This document shows, in pieces, positions 1-6,380 of a stretch of DNA of 7,691 nucleotides. The DNA comes from Verrucomicrobiia bacterium (GTDB lineage Bacteria > Verrucomicrobiota > Verrucomicrobiae > Limisphaerales > UBA11358), in NCBI GenBank assembly GCA_030042375.1, contig JASHZU010000197.1:1-7691 (forward strand), in the 5' to 3' direction. Numbering within the stretch: the first letter of the stretch is position 1; each line of letters starts with the position of its first letter. Made by a program: the position numbers and the translations under genes. Under the pieces are notes generated by a model. That model had not been told where the DNA came from. It saw only the letters and a program-made list of their open reading frames with translations, and did not search any database.

Positions 1-642
1 ATAAGCCAGTTCATCGACCGTGCCCGCGCCGTTGGTCATGCCCGCCCCGGCTGCCGCATAGGAGCCGGTGCCGGTGCCAATGCTGATGCTCGTGGCGCTG
101 GAATTCATGTTTAACTGGAACTGCATCCCGTAGGTGATGCCGTTGGTGGGATAACCCGTCTTGGCCGTGCCCGACCCCAGCTTGTGGGTACTGTCATACT
201 GGAAAAATGTGGTCACAGTGTTTGGACGATAAAACAACTCGAAGCTGGGGTTGCCAGTATTGAAATCCGTCCAATATCCCTGGTCATTCAAAGCCGACGA
301 TGAGGTGTTGGGATTGTTCAACAATCCCATGCCGAAAAGGCGGCCCGTGGAACCGGGATATAACCCGCCGCTGGAACTCATGGAGAAATTGACCACTTGT
401 GAGGAACTGTCCACCGGCAGGCCAATCGGGACGAAAGTTTCGGTCATAAAAATCAGTTCAGTATTGGCCGGGACCGTGAAATTGACGCTGCCGCCGTAGG
501 TCGTATCGCCGCCGCTCGCCACATTGGCGGTCACCAGGCCGCCAGTGTTGTTATATGAGCTCCATTGCAGTTGGCCAAAAGCCGCCATGGAGAAAGTGAA
601 TAGCGAAAGCAAAACCGCAGGGAAGTAACTCATTTGTTTCAT
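1..642 (-). CDS. Secreted Ser/Thr/Gly/Asn-rich protein, N-terminal part (runs off window)
   Basis: The frame is open from an ATG at 642 to the window edge, giving 214 residues with no stop, so the C-terminus is missing. The start MKQMSYFPAVLLSLFTFSMA followed by AFG-Q is a clear Sec signal peptide with likely cleavage near residue 23. The mature part is rich in Ser, Thr, Gly and Asn, with alternating hydrophobic and aromatic residues and no cysteine, as in secreted beta-sandwich proteins. It includes runs such as GGDTTYGGSVNFTVP and ends with GAGTVDELAY. I do not recognise a catalytic family. A surface or PEP-CTERM-type protein, or an autotransporter-like protein, would fit, but the sorting signal would lie outside the window. 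A second in-frame ATG at 633 is an alternative start. No Shine-Dalgarno sequence is seen. A TATAGT at 683-678 is a possible -10 box without a convincing -35. The gene follows the response regulator gene in the same direction. Confidence 0.8.
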   Translation of the reverse strand, partial: MKQMSYFPAVLLSLFTFSMAAFGQLQWSSYNNTGGLVTANVASGGDTTYGGSVNFTVPANTELIFMTETFVPIGLPVDSSSQVVNFSMSSSGGLYPGSTGRLFGMGLLNNPNTSSSALNDQGYWTDFNTGNPSFELFYRPNTVTTFFQYDSTHKLGSGTAKTGYPTNGITYGMQFQLNMNSSATSISIGTGTGSYAAAGAGMTNGAGTVDELAY

Positions 643-705
643 AAACAAGTAGCCGGTTAGGGTGAATATTTCCCTCCACTATACCTTGATGCCTCCCGCC
701 GCCTA

Positions 706-723
706 GCCTGACAAACGTCAGGC
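706..723 (-). terminator. Perfect 7-bp hairpin downstream of the response regulator gene
   Basis: GCCTGAC and GTCAGGC are exact complements around a 4-base loop, starting 22 bp past the regulator stop codon. The hairpin could mark the 3' end of the kinase-regulator transcript. No T-run follows on the minus strand, so it is not a canonical Rho-independent terminator, and it could instead be an RNA-stabilising structure or a binding site. Confidence 0.4.
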
Positions 724-732
724 CATGGAATC

Positions 733-757
733 CAGGATGAGAAGCTATCCTGTTTTT
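733..757. other. Second hairpin (6-bp stem) overlapping the regulator stop codon
   Basis: CAGGAT (733-738) pairs with ATCCTG (747-752) around an 8-base loop. It is followed by five T on the plus strand (753-757). The T-run suits termination of transcription entering from the left on the plus strand, but no plus-strand gene is present. The regulator stop codon (745-747) lies inside it. With the hairpin at 706-723 it forms a pair at this gene boundary. Confidence 0.3.
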
Positions 758-1377
758 ATCGAGCGGAATTTTACCGCCGCTTCCGTCCGCGAGTGAACGT
801 GCAGCTTACTGTAAATATTTTCCAGATGCCACCGGACCGTCCCCGGGCTAAGCCCCAACCGATCGGCGATTTCCTTATTCGCCAGGCCCGTAGCCAGAAG
901 CTCGAGGATTTTTCGTTCGCTGGGCCGCAGTTCGTCTACCTCCGCCGCCACCGGAGCCGGTTGTTGAAAAGAAGCGATCACTTTGCGCGCAATTTCGCGC
1001 GGCATTGGCACCCCGCCCATCCGCGCCTCACGCACCGCCGCCACTAATTCCACCGGCGTGCAGCGCTTCAACAAATAGCCGCAAGCCCCCGCGCGCAATG
1101 CGGCAGAAATCCGTTCCGTGTCTTCATACACGGTCACCATAATGATTTGGACTGCGGGCAATATCTTTTTCATTTGGGCCGTGCAATCAATGCCGGACAG
1201 CTTTGGCAATTGAATATCCATCAGCACCACTTCCGGCTGATGTTTTGGGACACCCGTCAACGCCTCTTCTGCCGTGCCACAAGTGAAAACACATTTACAC
1301 TCCGGGTCCGTCTCCAAAAAATGCATCAGGCTTTCCCGGATGGTTTTGCTGTCTTCCACAATGGCAACTCGGATCAT
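745..1377 (-). CDS. NarL/FixJ-family response regulator
   Basis: This 210-residue cytoplasmic protein has a receiver domain (about residues 2-120) and a LuxR-type helix-turn-helix (about 148-205). The receiver residues are complete: the acidic pair E8-D9, the phospho-acceptor D54 in VVLMDIQLP, the switch T82 and K104 in YLLKR. The DNA-binding end carries the family signature LRPSERKILELLATGLANKE followed by GTVRWHLENIYSKL. It is therefore expected to be phosphorylated by the kinase encoded just upstream and to act as a transcription factor. Its ATG is 7 bp after the kinase stop codon, with an AAAGG ribosome-binding site overlapping that stop, so the two are co-transcribed and probably translationally coupled. 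Target genes are unknown; the exported protein gene just downstream and the glycosidase and phosphatase genes upstream are candidates by position only. Confidence 0.95.
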   Translation of the reverse strand: MIRVAIVEDSKTIRESLMHFLETDPECKCVFTCGTAEEALTGVPKHQPEVVLMDIQLPKLSGIDCTAQMKKILPAVQIIMVTVYEDTERISAALRAGACGYLLKRCTPVELVAAVREARMGGVPMPREIARKVIASFQQPAPVAAEVDELRPSERKILELLATGLANKEIADRLGLSPGTVRWHLENIYSKLHVHSRTEAAVKFRSIKTG

Positions 1378-1380
1378 ACG

Positions 1381-1385
1381 CCTTT
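1381..1385 (-). promoter_or_regulatory. Ribosome-binding site of the response regulator gene
   Basis: AAAGG on the minus strand lies 4 bases before the regulator ATG and shares its first base with the kinase stop codon TGA. It is the only convincing Shine-Dalgarno sequence among the gene starts in the window, and its overlap suggests translational coupling of kinase and regulator. Confidence 0.6.
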
Positions 1386-3517
1386 CAATTCAACGGGATA
1401 TAAAACCGCACGATCGTGCCACAGCCTTCCCGGCTTGCGATTTCAAACCGGCCGCCCATTTTTTCCAGACGAGAGTGCATATTCGGCACGCCGTCTCCAC
1501 CATAAGCCAGGGCTTTGTCCGCCAATCCCCGCCCGTTATCCGCGATCGAAAAACGCAAGCTTCCGCCGATCGTCCGCACTCCCAGACGTACCTCAGTGGC
1601 GCCGGAATGGCGGACTACGTTCGTAATCGCTTCTTTGAATGCCAAAAAAAATTCGTGCCGGAAGACCGAAGGGATTGCACGGTCTGGCAACCCCGTCATG
1701 CCTCTCAATTGGCAGGAAATATTTGCCAGTTTCAAAAGCCGGTCCGCATACAAACAGGAATAGCTCACCAGCGACGCCAATGAATCATGTTTGGGGTTCA
1801 TCGCCCAGACAATTTCATCCAGAGCCGTGACTATTTGCCGGGCACGGTCGCCAATTTCATCCAGATGTCCGCCCTGGCCATTGCCCGAGCCGGCCACCGT
1901 AGCCATCATGCTGATTTCTGTAATGCCTGAGCCAAGTTCATCATGCAAATCCCGGGCAATGCGCGCGCGCTCCTGCTCCATCGCCCGCTGATGTTCCAGT
2001 AATTGGCGATTTTGAATCTGTGTTGCCAGTTCCGCCGTGCGTTCTTCCACCTGCCGGCGCAACTGGCTTACCCATAAGCCAAGGAATGCCAGCGCGCAAA
2101 CCAACACGCCCACAATCACCAGCAAACGCTTCAGCGTCCACCAGGAAGGCTTCGACAAAATTTTGATGTCCGCACCCGAATGCACCAATAAATCAAAAGG
2201 CGCTACATTACCGTCCAGCGCCGGGCTTCCTCCCTGTGCAGCGTATACTCCCACCAACGCCAGTTGGCTGCCAATCGGCGGCGGCGCATTTCCTTTTTGC
2301 TTCACCCGCGCTAAAAACCTCCAGGAACCGGATTGGACTTCCAACACTTCATTCGTCGCCGTAACTCGTGAACTCACCAGTTGCCCCGCAATCCGCACGA
2401 GTGTCGAATCGTAAATCGCGTTTGGCAAATCATCCGGCGAAAGATTTCTTGGATAAGGGAGGGAGCCATGCCCCGTTTTGCGGGCCACGGCGAAGCGCAA
2501 ACGGGGAGCCGCGCCGCTCAACTCCGGATAACCTATGATATCCACCTGGTCGCCCGTATGCAGTTGCCCTTCCTGTCTTAGCGTGAACCGAAGGCCATTG
2601 GTGCCATCCATCGTGAAATAATCCTGTCCGTTCATGTAAAGGATTTGCCCGGATACTTTCACGCGTTGAAACGCATTTGCTTCGGGATCAAACCGCGTCA
2701 GGTCCGCAACGTTCTTTTTAGGGACGGAAAACTCATCTACCGGCGGATGGTCCACTTCAATTGAATCCACATACATCCTCACATGCCCCAGATCCAACTG
2801 GTGCGTGTCCGGGGTCAGCGCTACAAAGAGACATCCGCGCAATCGCACGATGGCATCTTCGTAATTTTCCAGTCTGTCAAAATTAGTTCCCACCAGCCAG
2901 ACATCCACCTGCAAAGGCCCTTCCGGGGTGCGTAAAATAATTTTGGACCAGCCTGCCGGGTAACCTGCCGGCCGTGAAACGGATTCTTCCACCACTCCGG
3001 CGATTTCCACCAATTGATCATCCATGCTGCCATTTATCAATTGATCCCATGTGGGTTGCACCGGCTCCGGCAATATCCTCATGCCGAGAGAGGTAAATCG
3101 CTGGGCTCGAACTAACGGCGCAAAAGTTCCTTTACCGGACTTGCCCTGCACTTCCAACGACTCCCCTCTTTGCGGCAGCGCCGATGCTCCTGAATCATTA
3201 ACGACAAAAACTGCATGAGCGGCATCCTGGATAATGAAAGCATTATGCTCGTTGACCACACAAGTAACCACGCCACGGATGTCCACCGGGTAATTTCGAT
3301 GTGCCTCCTCCGGGTTCAAACGCAGCACTTCATCCACCGTCGTCAATTCCGGCAACACCCTGATGTTGTGGCCGTCCCCATCATTAACCCTGGATTGAGC
3401 ACTGGCTTTCTCAGCTGCCAACGTCGCGAAAAGCAACAGCACGGCAAAAGAAAGAGCGCACGGGGAAAAAGCAAATTTCCTGTCCCGGATTTTTTCTGAT
3501 ATGGCGCGATACTGCAT
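1385..3517 (-). CDS. Membrane sensor histidine kinase with extracytoplasmic OB-like repeats (HisKA_3/HATPase_c)
   Basis: The chosen ATG gives 710 residues with a signal sequence ending near ASA-Q (residue 40). Two other in-frame starts exist (ATG 3559, TTG 3571), but they place 14-18 polar residues ahead of it and overlap a promoter-like sequence. Residues about 58-445 contain four consecutive OB-fold-like segments, each opening with a strand such as VDIRGVVTCV, VEIAGVVEES, VKVSGQILYM or VRIAGQLVSS. One transmembrane helix follows at about 464-484, then a coiled-coil linker. The HisKA_3 dimerisation domain has the phospho-acceptor H525 in ARDLHDELGSG. The ATPase domain shows the N box (EAITNVVRH, N633), G1 box (DNGRG, D660) and glycine-rich GGDGVPNMHSRLEKMGG. 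It lacks PAS, HAMP and receiver domains. It should sense an envelope or periplasmic signal and phosphorylate the adjacent regulator. The ligand is unknown. The architecture resembles kinases I associate with Verrucomicrobiota. Confidence 0.93.
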   Translation of the reverse strand: MQYRAISEKIRDRKFAFSPCALSFAVLLLFATLAAEKASAQSRVNDGDGHNIRVLPELTTVDEVLRLNPEEAHRNYPVDIRGVVTCVVNEHNAFIIQDAAHAVFVVNDSGASALPQRGESLEVQGKSGKGTFAPLVRAQRFTSLGMRILPEPVQPTWDQLINGSMDDQLVEIAGVVEESVSRPAGYPAGWSKIILRTPEGPLQVDVWLVGTNFDRLENYEDAIVRLRGCLFVALTPDTHQLDLGHVRMYVDSIEVDHPPVDEFSVPKKNVADLTRFDPEANAFQRVKVSGQILYMNGQDYFTMDGTNGLRFTLRQEGQLHTGDQVDIIGYPELSGAAPRLRFAVARKTGHGSLPYPRNLSPDDLPNAIYDSTLVRIAGQLVSSRVTATNEVLEVQSGSWRFLARVKQKGNAPPPIGSQLALVGVYAAQGGSPALDGNVAPFDLLVHSGADIKILSKPSWWTLKRLLVIVGVLVCALAFLGLWVSQLRRQVEERTAELATQIQNRQLLEHQRAMEQERARIARDLHDELGSGITEISMMATVAGSGNGQGGHLDEIGDRARQIVTALDEIVWAMNPKHDSLASLVSYSCLYADRLLKLANISCQLRGMTGLPDRAIPSVFRHEFFLAFKEAITNVVRHSGATEVRLGVRTIGGSLRFSIADNGRGLADKALAYGGDGVPNMHSRLEKMGGRFEIASREGCGTIVRFYIPLN

Positions 3518-3539
3518 GCTATACCGATGGCCGCCGATG

Positions 3540-3564
3540 CTGGTATATAACCTTACCATACCAG
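3540..3564. repeat. Perfect 7-bp inverted repeat overlapping the kinase promoter (candidate operator)
   Basis: CTGGTAT at 3540-3546 and ATACCAG at 3558-3564 are exact complements separated by 11 bp, with half-site centres 18 bp apart. The pair covers the proposed -10 box and most of the spacer of the kinase promoter, the usual place for a repressor or autoregulator site. The factor that would bind is unknown. Confidence 0.4.
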
Positions 3565-3571
3565 ACCGCAA
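3544..3571 (-). promoter_or_regulatory. Candidate sigma70-type promoter for the kinase-regulator operon
   Basis: On the minus strand TTGCGG (3571-3566) and TATATA (3549-3544) are separated by 16 bp, and a transcript would begin near 3537, about 20 bases before the ATG at 3517. This supports the shorter kinase start, because the longer starts would fall inside the promoter. The match is by eye and AT-rich -10 boxes are easy to find by chance. Confidence 0.35.
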
Positions 3572-3674
3572 AGAAAAAACCGGTACAATGGCTTATTAAT
3601 CAGAAAAGGATACAATAACAGGACCGGGATGGCGCTATTACCAATCATTGCAGCACTTGATAATGAAACTGACG

Positions 3675-5192
3675 CTATTGGATTTTCACCAGTTCCGCGC
3701 TGTGCGGCGCGACGGACATTGTGAACGCATCTGCAAACTGGCCTAAATCTTTTTGCCGCCATAAATCGCGGACGTTCCGTTTACCGCTAATCCCCAGGTC
3801 AGACCATTTCGCCGTCACATTGACCGGGCTGTCGTCCTCGGTATTGAACAAACCCACAGCAACAGAACCATCTTCCAGATGCTTCTCATAAACCAAAAAG
3901 CTATCCCCCTTCGCTACGCACGTACCCTGTTTGCCCAGCGAATCCTGGTCAATCCCCAGCACTTCGTCATTCTCCAGAAGGTTCAGCGTAAATGCATCCA
4001 TCGTCGTCAAATCGTTGCCTAACAGCAGCGGCGCGGAGTCCAGACACCAAATCGTCATGTGCGCGTACTCTTCATCGGGCGTCAGCCCCGGCTGAGTCTT
4101 TTCATGCGTCGCGATTTCCAGCATATCCGGGTCGTTCCAATGGCCCGGCCCGGCAAAACGCGCCCACGGGTCCTGGCCAAACCCGCGCTGACTCATCGAA
4201 GTCCAATTCGCCTTGATGTCCCCCGTTGTCCGCCAGCTATTCGCCTCCGGCGTCACCGCCGGTGCATTTTTAATGTTCAAATTGTTCGACAAGCTGAAAA
4301 TGATATCGCGTCCGCTATGGCGCAATGCATCGGCCATCTCCGCCGTCTCGGGATATTCAATCGGGTTCCAATCGTATTTGAGATAATCAATTCCCCAGGC
4401 CGCCCATTGGTCCGCATCATTCGTCGCGAAATGATATTTGCCAATCGCAAAAGGAAGAATCTTCTTGTTCAAAATCCCTTTCTTATTGCCCGTGAATGGC
4501 TTCCAGGCGCCCTCGGGATTTTGAGCGGTGCCACCGATATGTCCGGCGTAGGAAGTAGTCCAGGGTGTCGAGTAAATTCCCACCTTCAGACCCAGCGCAT
4601 GGACCGAATCACAAAGTTCTTTCATGTCCGGAAATTTCTCGTTGCCCTGGATCGCGTTAAGTGTTCCGCCGCGCAGTCCCTGCCAAGTATCGTCCATGTT
4701 CACGTAAGTCCAGCCATGGTCGATCAACCCCGATTTGGCCATCGCTTCGGCATTTTGCAGAACGATATCCTGAGTAATCCGCGAATTATAATGGTTCCAA
4801 CTGTTCCAGCCCATCTGCGGCGTTAAATCGATTGTTTCGCCGACGACGATTTTGAAACTTTTCTTGTCCTCCCCGAGCGCGTTTTTCGCATGAAACGTCA
4901 CGTCATATTCACCAGCGCTTCCTAGAGTGCCGGTAATGTTTCCGCTGGCAGCATCCAATTGCAGGCCATTCGGCAAATTATCGGCGGAATAGGACATTGG
5001 CCGGTCACCAGTCACTGGAATGTGATACAGGAATGGATGGTCCGGCTGTACGCCGAAGATATCCGGGCCATTAATGCGCGGGGTATGCGGCGCAGGGGGT
5101 GTGCGGATTTCCGGAGTGTCCTGGGCTGGCGCCAAAGTGGAAGTAAAAATAGCCGCTGCTAAAATAATTATACCAATTCTGCCGTTTGTCAT
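3675..5192 (-). CDS. Exported GH27 glycoside hydrolase (alpha-galactosidase-like) with N-terminal Ig-like domain
   Basis: This 505-residue protein begins with a Sec signal peptide (cleavage near residue 23, APA-Q). An Ig-like putative-Ig (He_PIG) domain spans about 40-118, including LPNGLQLDAASGNITGTLG. The GH27 (beta/alpha)8 barrel spans about 122-410, followed by a C-terminal beta-sandwich. Family landmarks are TPQMGWNSWNHYN (124-136), the substrate-binding NMDDTW (165-170), the nucleophile D274 in YLKYDW, the acid/base D325 in SWRTTGDI, and GHWNDPDMLEI (350-360). The expected reaction is retaining hydrolysis of terminal alpha-D-galactosides in the periplasm or outside the cell. Related GH27 activities (beta-L-arabinopyranosidase, alpha-N-acetylgalactosaminidase) cannot be excluded, because the residues after the nucleophile (NPIEYP) differ from the cysteine-containing loop of well-known alpha-galactosidases. 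The start is 50 bp after the phosphatase stop; no clear Shine-Dalgarno sequence is seen. Confidence 0.93.
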   Translation of the reverse strand: MTNGRIGIIILAAAIFTSTLAPAQDTPEIRTPPAPHTPRINGPDIFGVQPDHPFLYHIPVTGDRPMSYSADNLPNGLQLDAASGNITGTLGSAGEYDVTFHAKNALGEDKKSFKIVVGETIDLTPQMGWNSWNHYNSRITQDIVLQNAEAMAKSGLIDHGWTYVNMDDTWQGLRGGTLNAIQGNEKFPDMKELCDSVHALGLKVGIYSTPWTTSYAGHIGGTAQNPEGAWKPFTGNKKGILNKKILPFAIGKYHFATNDADQWAAWGIDYLKYDWNPIEYPETAEMADALRHSGRDIIFSLSNNLNIKNAPAVTPEANSWRTTGDIKANWTSMSQRGFGQDPWARFAGPGHWNDPDMLEIATHEKTQPGLTPDEEYAHMTIWCLDSAPLLLGNDLTTMDAFTLNLLENDEVLGIDQDSLGKQGTCVAKGDSFLVYEKHLEDGSVAVGLFNTEDDSPVNVTAKWSDLGISGKRNVRDLWRQKDLGQFADAFTMSVAPHSAELVKIQ

Positions 5193-5204
5193 ATTTAATA
5201 TCCA

Positions 5205-5223
5205 CTCTGCGCCGTCTCTGCGG
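5205..5223 (-). repeat. Short copy of the dispersed 'CGCAGAG' repeat
   Basis: The minus strand reads CCGCAGAGACGGCGCAGAG, closely related to the CCGCAGAGGCACAGAG unit at 6383-6398 on the plus strand. It lies in the phosphatase-glycosidase gap and ends 12 bp before the glycosidase ATG, so it would form part of that gene's leader. Confidence 0.5.
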
Positions 5224-5239
5224 AGGATACTAGTATCCT
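5224..5239. repeat. Perfect 16-bp palindrome between phosphatase and glycosidase genes
   Basis: AGGATACTAGTATCCT is fully self-complementary and begins 3 bp beyond the phosphatase stop codon. As RNA it could form a 6-bp stem with a CTAG loop, but no T-run follows on the minus strand, so it is not a standard terminator. A dimeric protein-binding site or an intercistronic processing or attenuation structure is possible. Confidence 0.5.
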
Positions 5240-5242
5240 ATT

Positions 5243-6220
5243 TTACGCAGATGGACTCCCGGTGCTGTTGCGGAGTATGCGGGTGGTATAAAGCAAGTTG
5301 CCATTGTTGTCAATCATTCTGAGATCCATCTTTTCGGCGTCCAATGAGACGGCGGTAAAGCCGGAACAGGCATCCGCGAATTTAGTATGTTCGGTATTTT
5401 TGGTGGGGCGCACGCGTGAACCCGCGCCGGAAACAAAGAGGTTGATGTCCCCCGCCATCAAATGTTGCAAATCATGATCATGGCCATTGAAATAAACCTG
5501 GACGTTGTGCTCCTTCAATAATGGCAAAACCGATTCAATCAATTCCGCGGTATCTCCGTGTTCGCCGCCAGAATAAATCGGATGATGCGCGATGACAATT
5601 TTCCATTGCGCTTTCGACGATTCCAGCGCCGCTTTAAACCATTTCATCTGCCGGGGAATATCCTGGGTAATGACCTGGTCGCGGATAGGCTCCTCGAAGA
5701 ACGGGTCGTAATAGGCCTTCACCATCGGCGTCGTATCGATGTAAAAGAAATCCGCCGCGGTATCTTTGTCCAGTTGATGCGTCTGCATGAAATACCGCGC
5801 CGGCATTTGCCAGCGTGAACTAGTTTTACTATAGGCAATCTGTGCGTCGCAGTTCGCATGATAATCGTGGTTGCCCAAAATCACGTACCACGGTACTTGC
5901 AGTGATGAGGCCGTATAAACATTCTCAAATGAGGTTTGCCATTGCTTGTCATCCACGGACGCCACGCCGTTTTCGTAAAAGTTATCGCCCACGGAAATCA
6001 CAAAACGCGCGTTGATATTTTGGGCGGTTTTTCCCATCTGCTCTGCCACTTCCGCCTGGTCGGTTTCTCCATGGCGTCCCCAATCACCAATGACCAAAAA
6101 ATTGAGCGCGTCCGGTGAAACGTTTTCAGCCAACAAGTCCACCGGCAAAAGACGGCTGGCCACGGCAGCCTGGCTGGCGATAAAGAGGGTCCGAACAAAT
6201 TCACGACGTGTCTGTTTCAT
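5243..6220 (-). CDS. Tat-exported purple acid phosphatase-type metallophosphoesterase
   Basis: This 325-residue protein starts with a twin-arginine signal (TRREFVR at residues 4-10, hydrophobic stretch to about 30), so it should be folded with its metals before export to the periplasm. The mature domain has the five metallophosphoesterase motifs in order: GDWG (D46), GDNFY (D79, Y82), GNHD (N117, H118), AHHP (H212) and GHDH (H247, H249). The Tyr in the second block is the charge-transfer ligand that marks purple acid phosphatases of the small, tartrate-resistant (ACP5-like) type, and length and spacing fit that group. The likely role is release of phosphate from organic esters using a dinuclear Fe-metal centre; the natural substrate is unknown. 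A Pho-box-like direct repeat lies 50-67 bp upstream. No Shine-Dalgarno sequence is visible before the ATG. The glycosidase gene follows 50 bp downstream and may be co-transcribed. Confidence 0.92.
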   Translation of the reverse strand: MKQTRREFVRTLFIASQAAVASRLLPVDLLAENVSPDALNFLVIGDWGRHGETDQAEVAEQMGKTAQNINARFVISVGDNFYENGVASVDDKQWQTSFENVYTASSLQVPWYVILGNHDYHANCDAQIAYSKTSSRWQMPARYFMQTHQLDKDTAADFFYIDTTPMVKAYYDPFFEEPIRDQVITQDIPRQMKWFKAALESSKAQWKIVIAHHPIYSGGEHGDTAELIESVLPLLKEHNVQVYFNGHDHDLQHLMAGDINLFVSGAGSRVRPTKNTEHTKFADACSGFTAVSLDAEKMDLRMIDNNGNLLYTTRILRNSTGSPSA

Positions 6221-6269
6221 CGCTGATATTTTTTGTCAAAATTTCAACCACTGCAATGGAAAAAACCGA

Positions 6270-6287
6270 TGTCACCGGATTGTCACC
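6270..6287 (+). promoter_or_regulatory. Pho-box-like direct repeat upstream of the phosphatase gene
   Basis: TGTCACC occurs twice (6270-6276, 6281-6287) with a 4-bp spacer, so the copies are 11 bp apart on one face of the helix. Two 7-bp direct repeats of the CTGTCAT type with 4 bp between them is the architecture of the PhoB box known from Proteobacteria. It lies upstream of a phosphatase gene, but the repeats read on the strand opposite to that gene, and the core match is TGTCA only. Confidence 0.35.
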
Positions 6288-6315
6288 TCCGTTTGCGCGG
6301 TTCGAAATTTTTGGG

Positions 6316-6331
6316 GGTTAACTGAGGTTAA
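6316..6331 (+). repeat. Direct repeat GGTTAA, 10-bp period
   Basis: GGTTAA occurs at 6316-6321 and 6326-6331, one helical turn apart, next to other direct repeats in the same spacer. It may be a regulator site, but the unit is short and could be chance. Confidence 0.3.
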
Positions 6332-6335
6332 AAAT

Positions 6336-6372
6336 CGGTTTGTTCGGTCTGTAAACGGTATGTTTTGGTCTG
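6336..6372 (+). repeat. Imperfect tandem repeat, about 20-bp period
   Basis: CGGTTTGTTCGGTCTG (6336-6351) recurs as CGGTATGTTTTGGTCTG (6356-6372), differing by two substitutions and one inserted base, with TAAA between. It is not part of any gene. A two-turn spacing suits a regulator binding a pair of sites, and a small local duplication is the alternative. Confidence 0.5.
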
Positions 6373-6380
6373 CTGGATTT

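Noticed and set aside
251..499. Plus-strand open frame of 82 codons near the left end
   Set aside because: It is antisense to the exported protein, whose signal peptide and composition make the minus-strand reading the real one.
1147..1783. Plus-strand open frames of 159 and 169 codons
   Set aside because: They lie antisense to the well-supported regulator and kinase genes and lack domain features or plausible starts.
3518..3571. Longer kinase start at TTG 3571 or ATG 3559
   Set aside because: The added residues precede and weaken a good signal peptide, and the region carries a promoter-like sequence. It is not excluded, only less likely.
4059..4826. Plus-strand open frame of 255 codons
   Set aside because: It lies wholly inside the GH27 gene on the other strand, and its translation is Arg/Pro/His-rich with no recognisable domain; a shadow frame.
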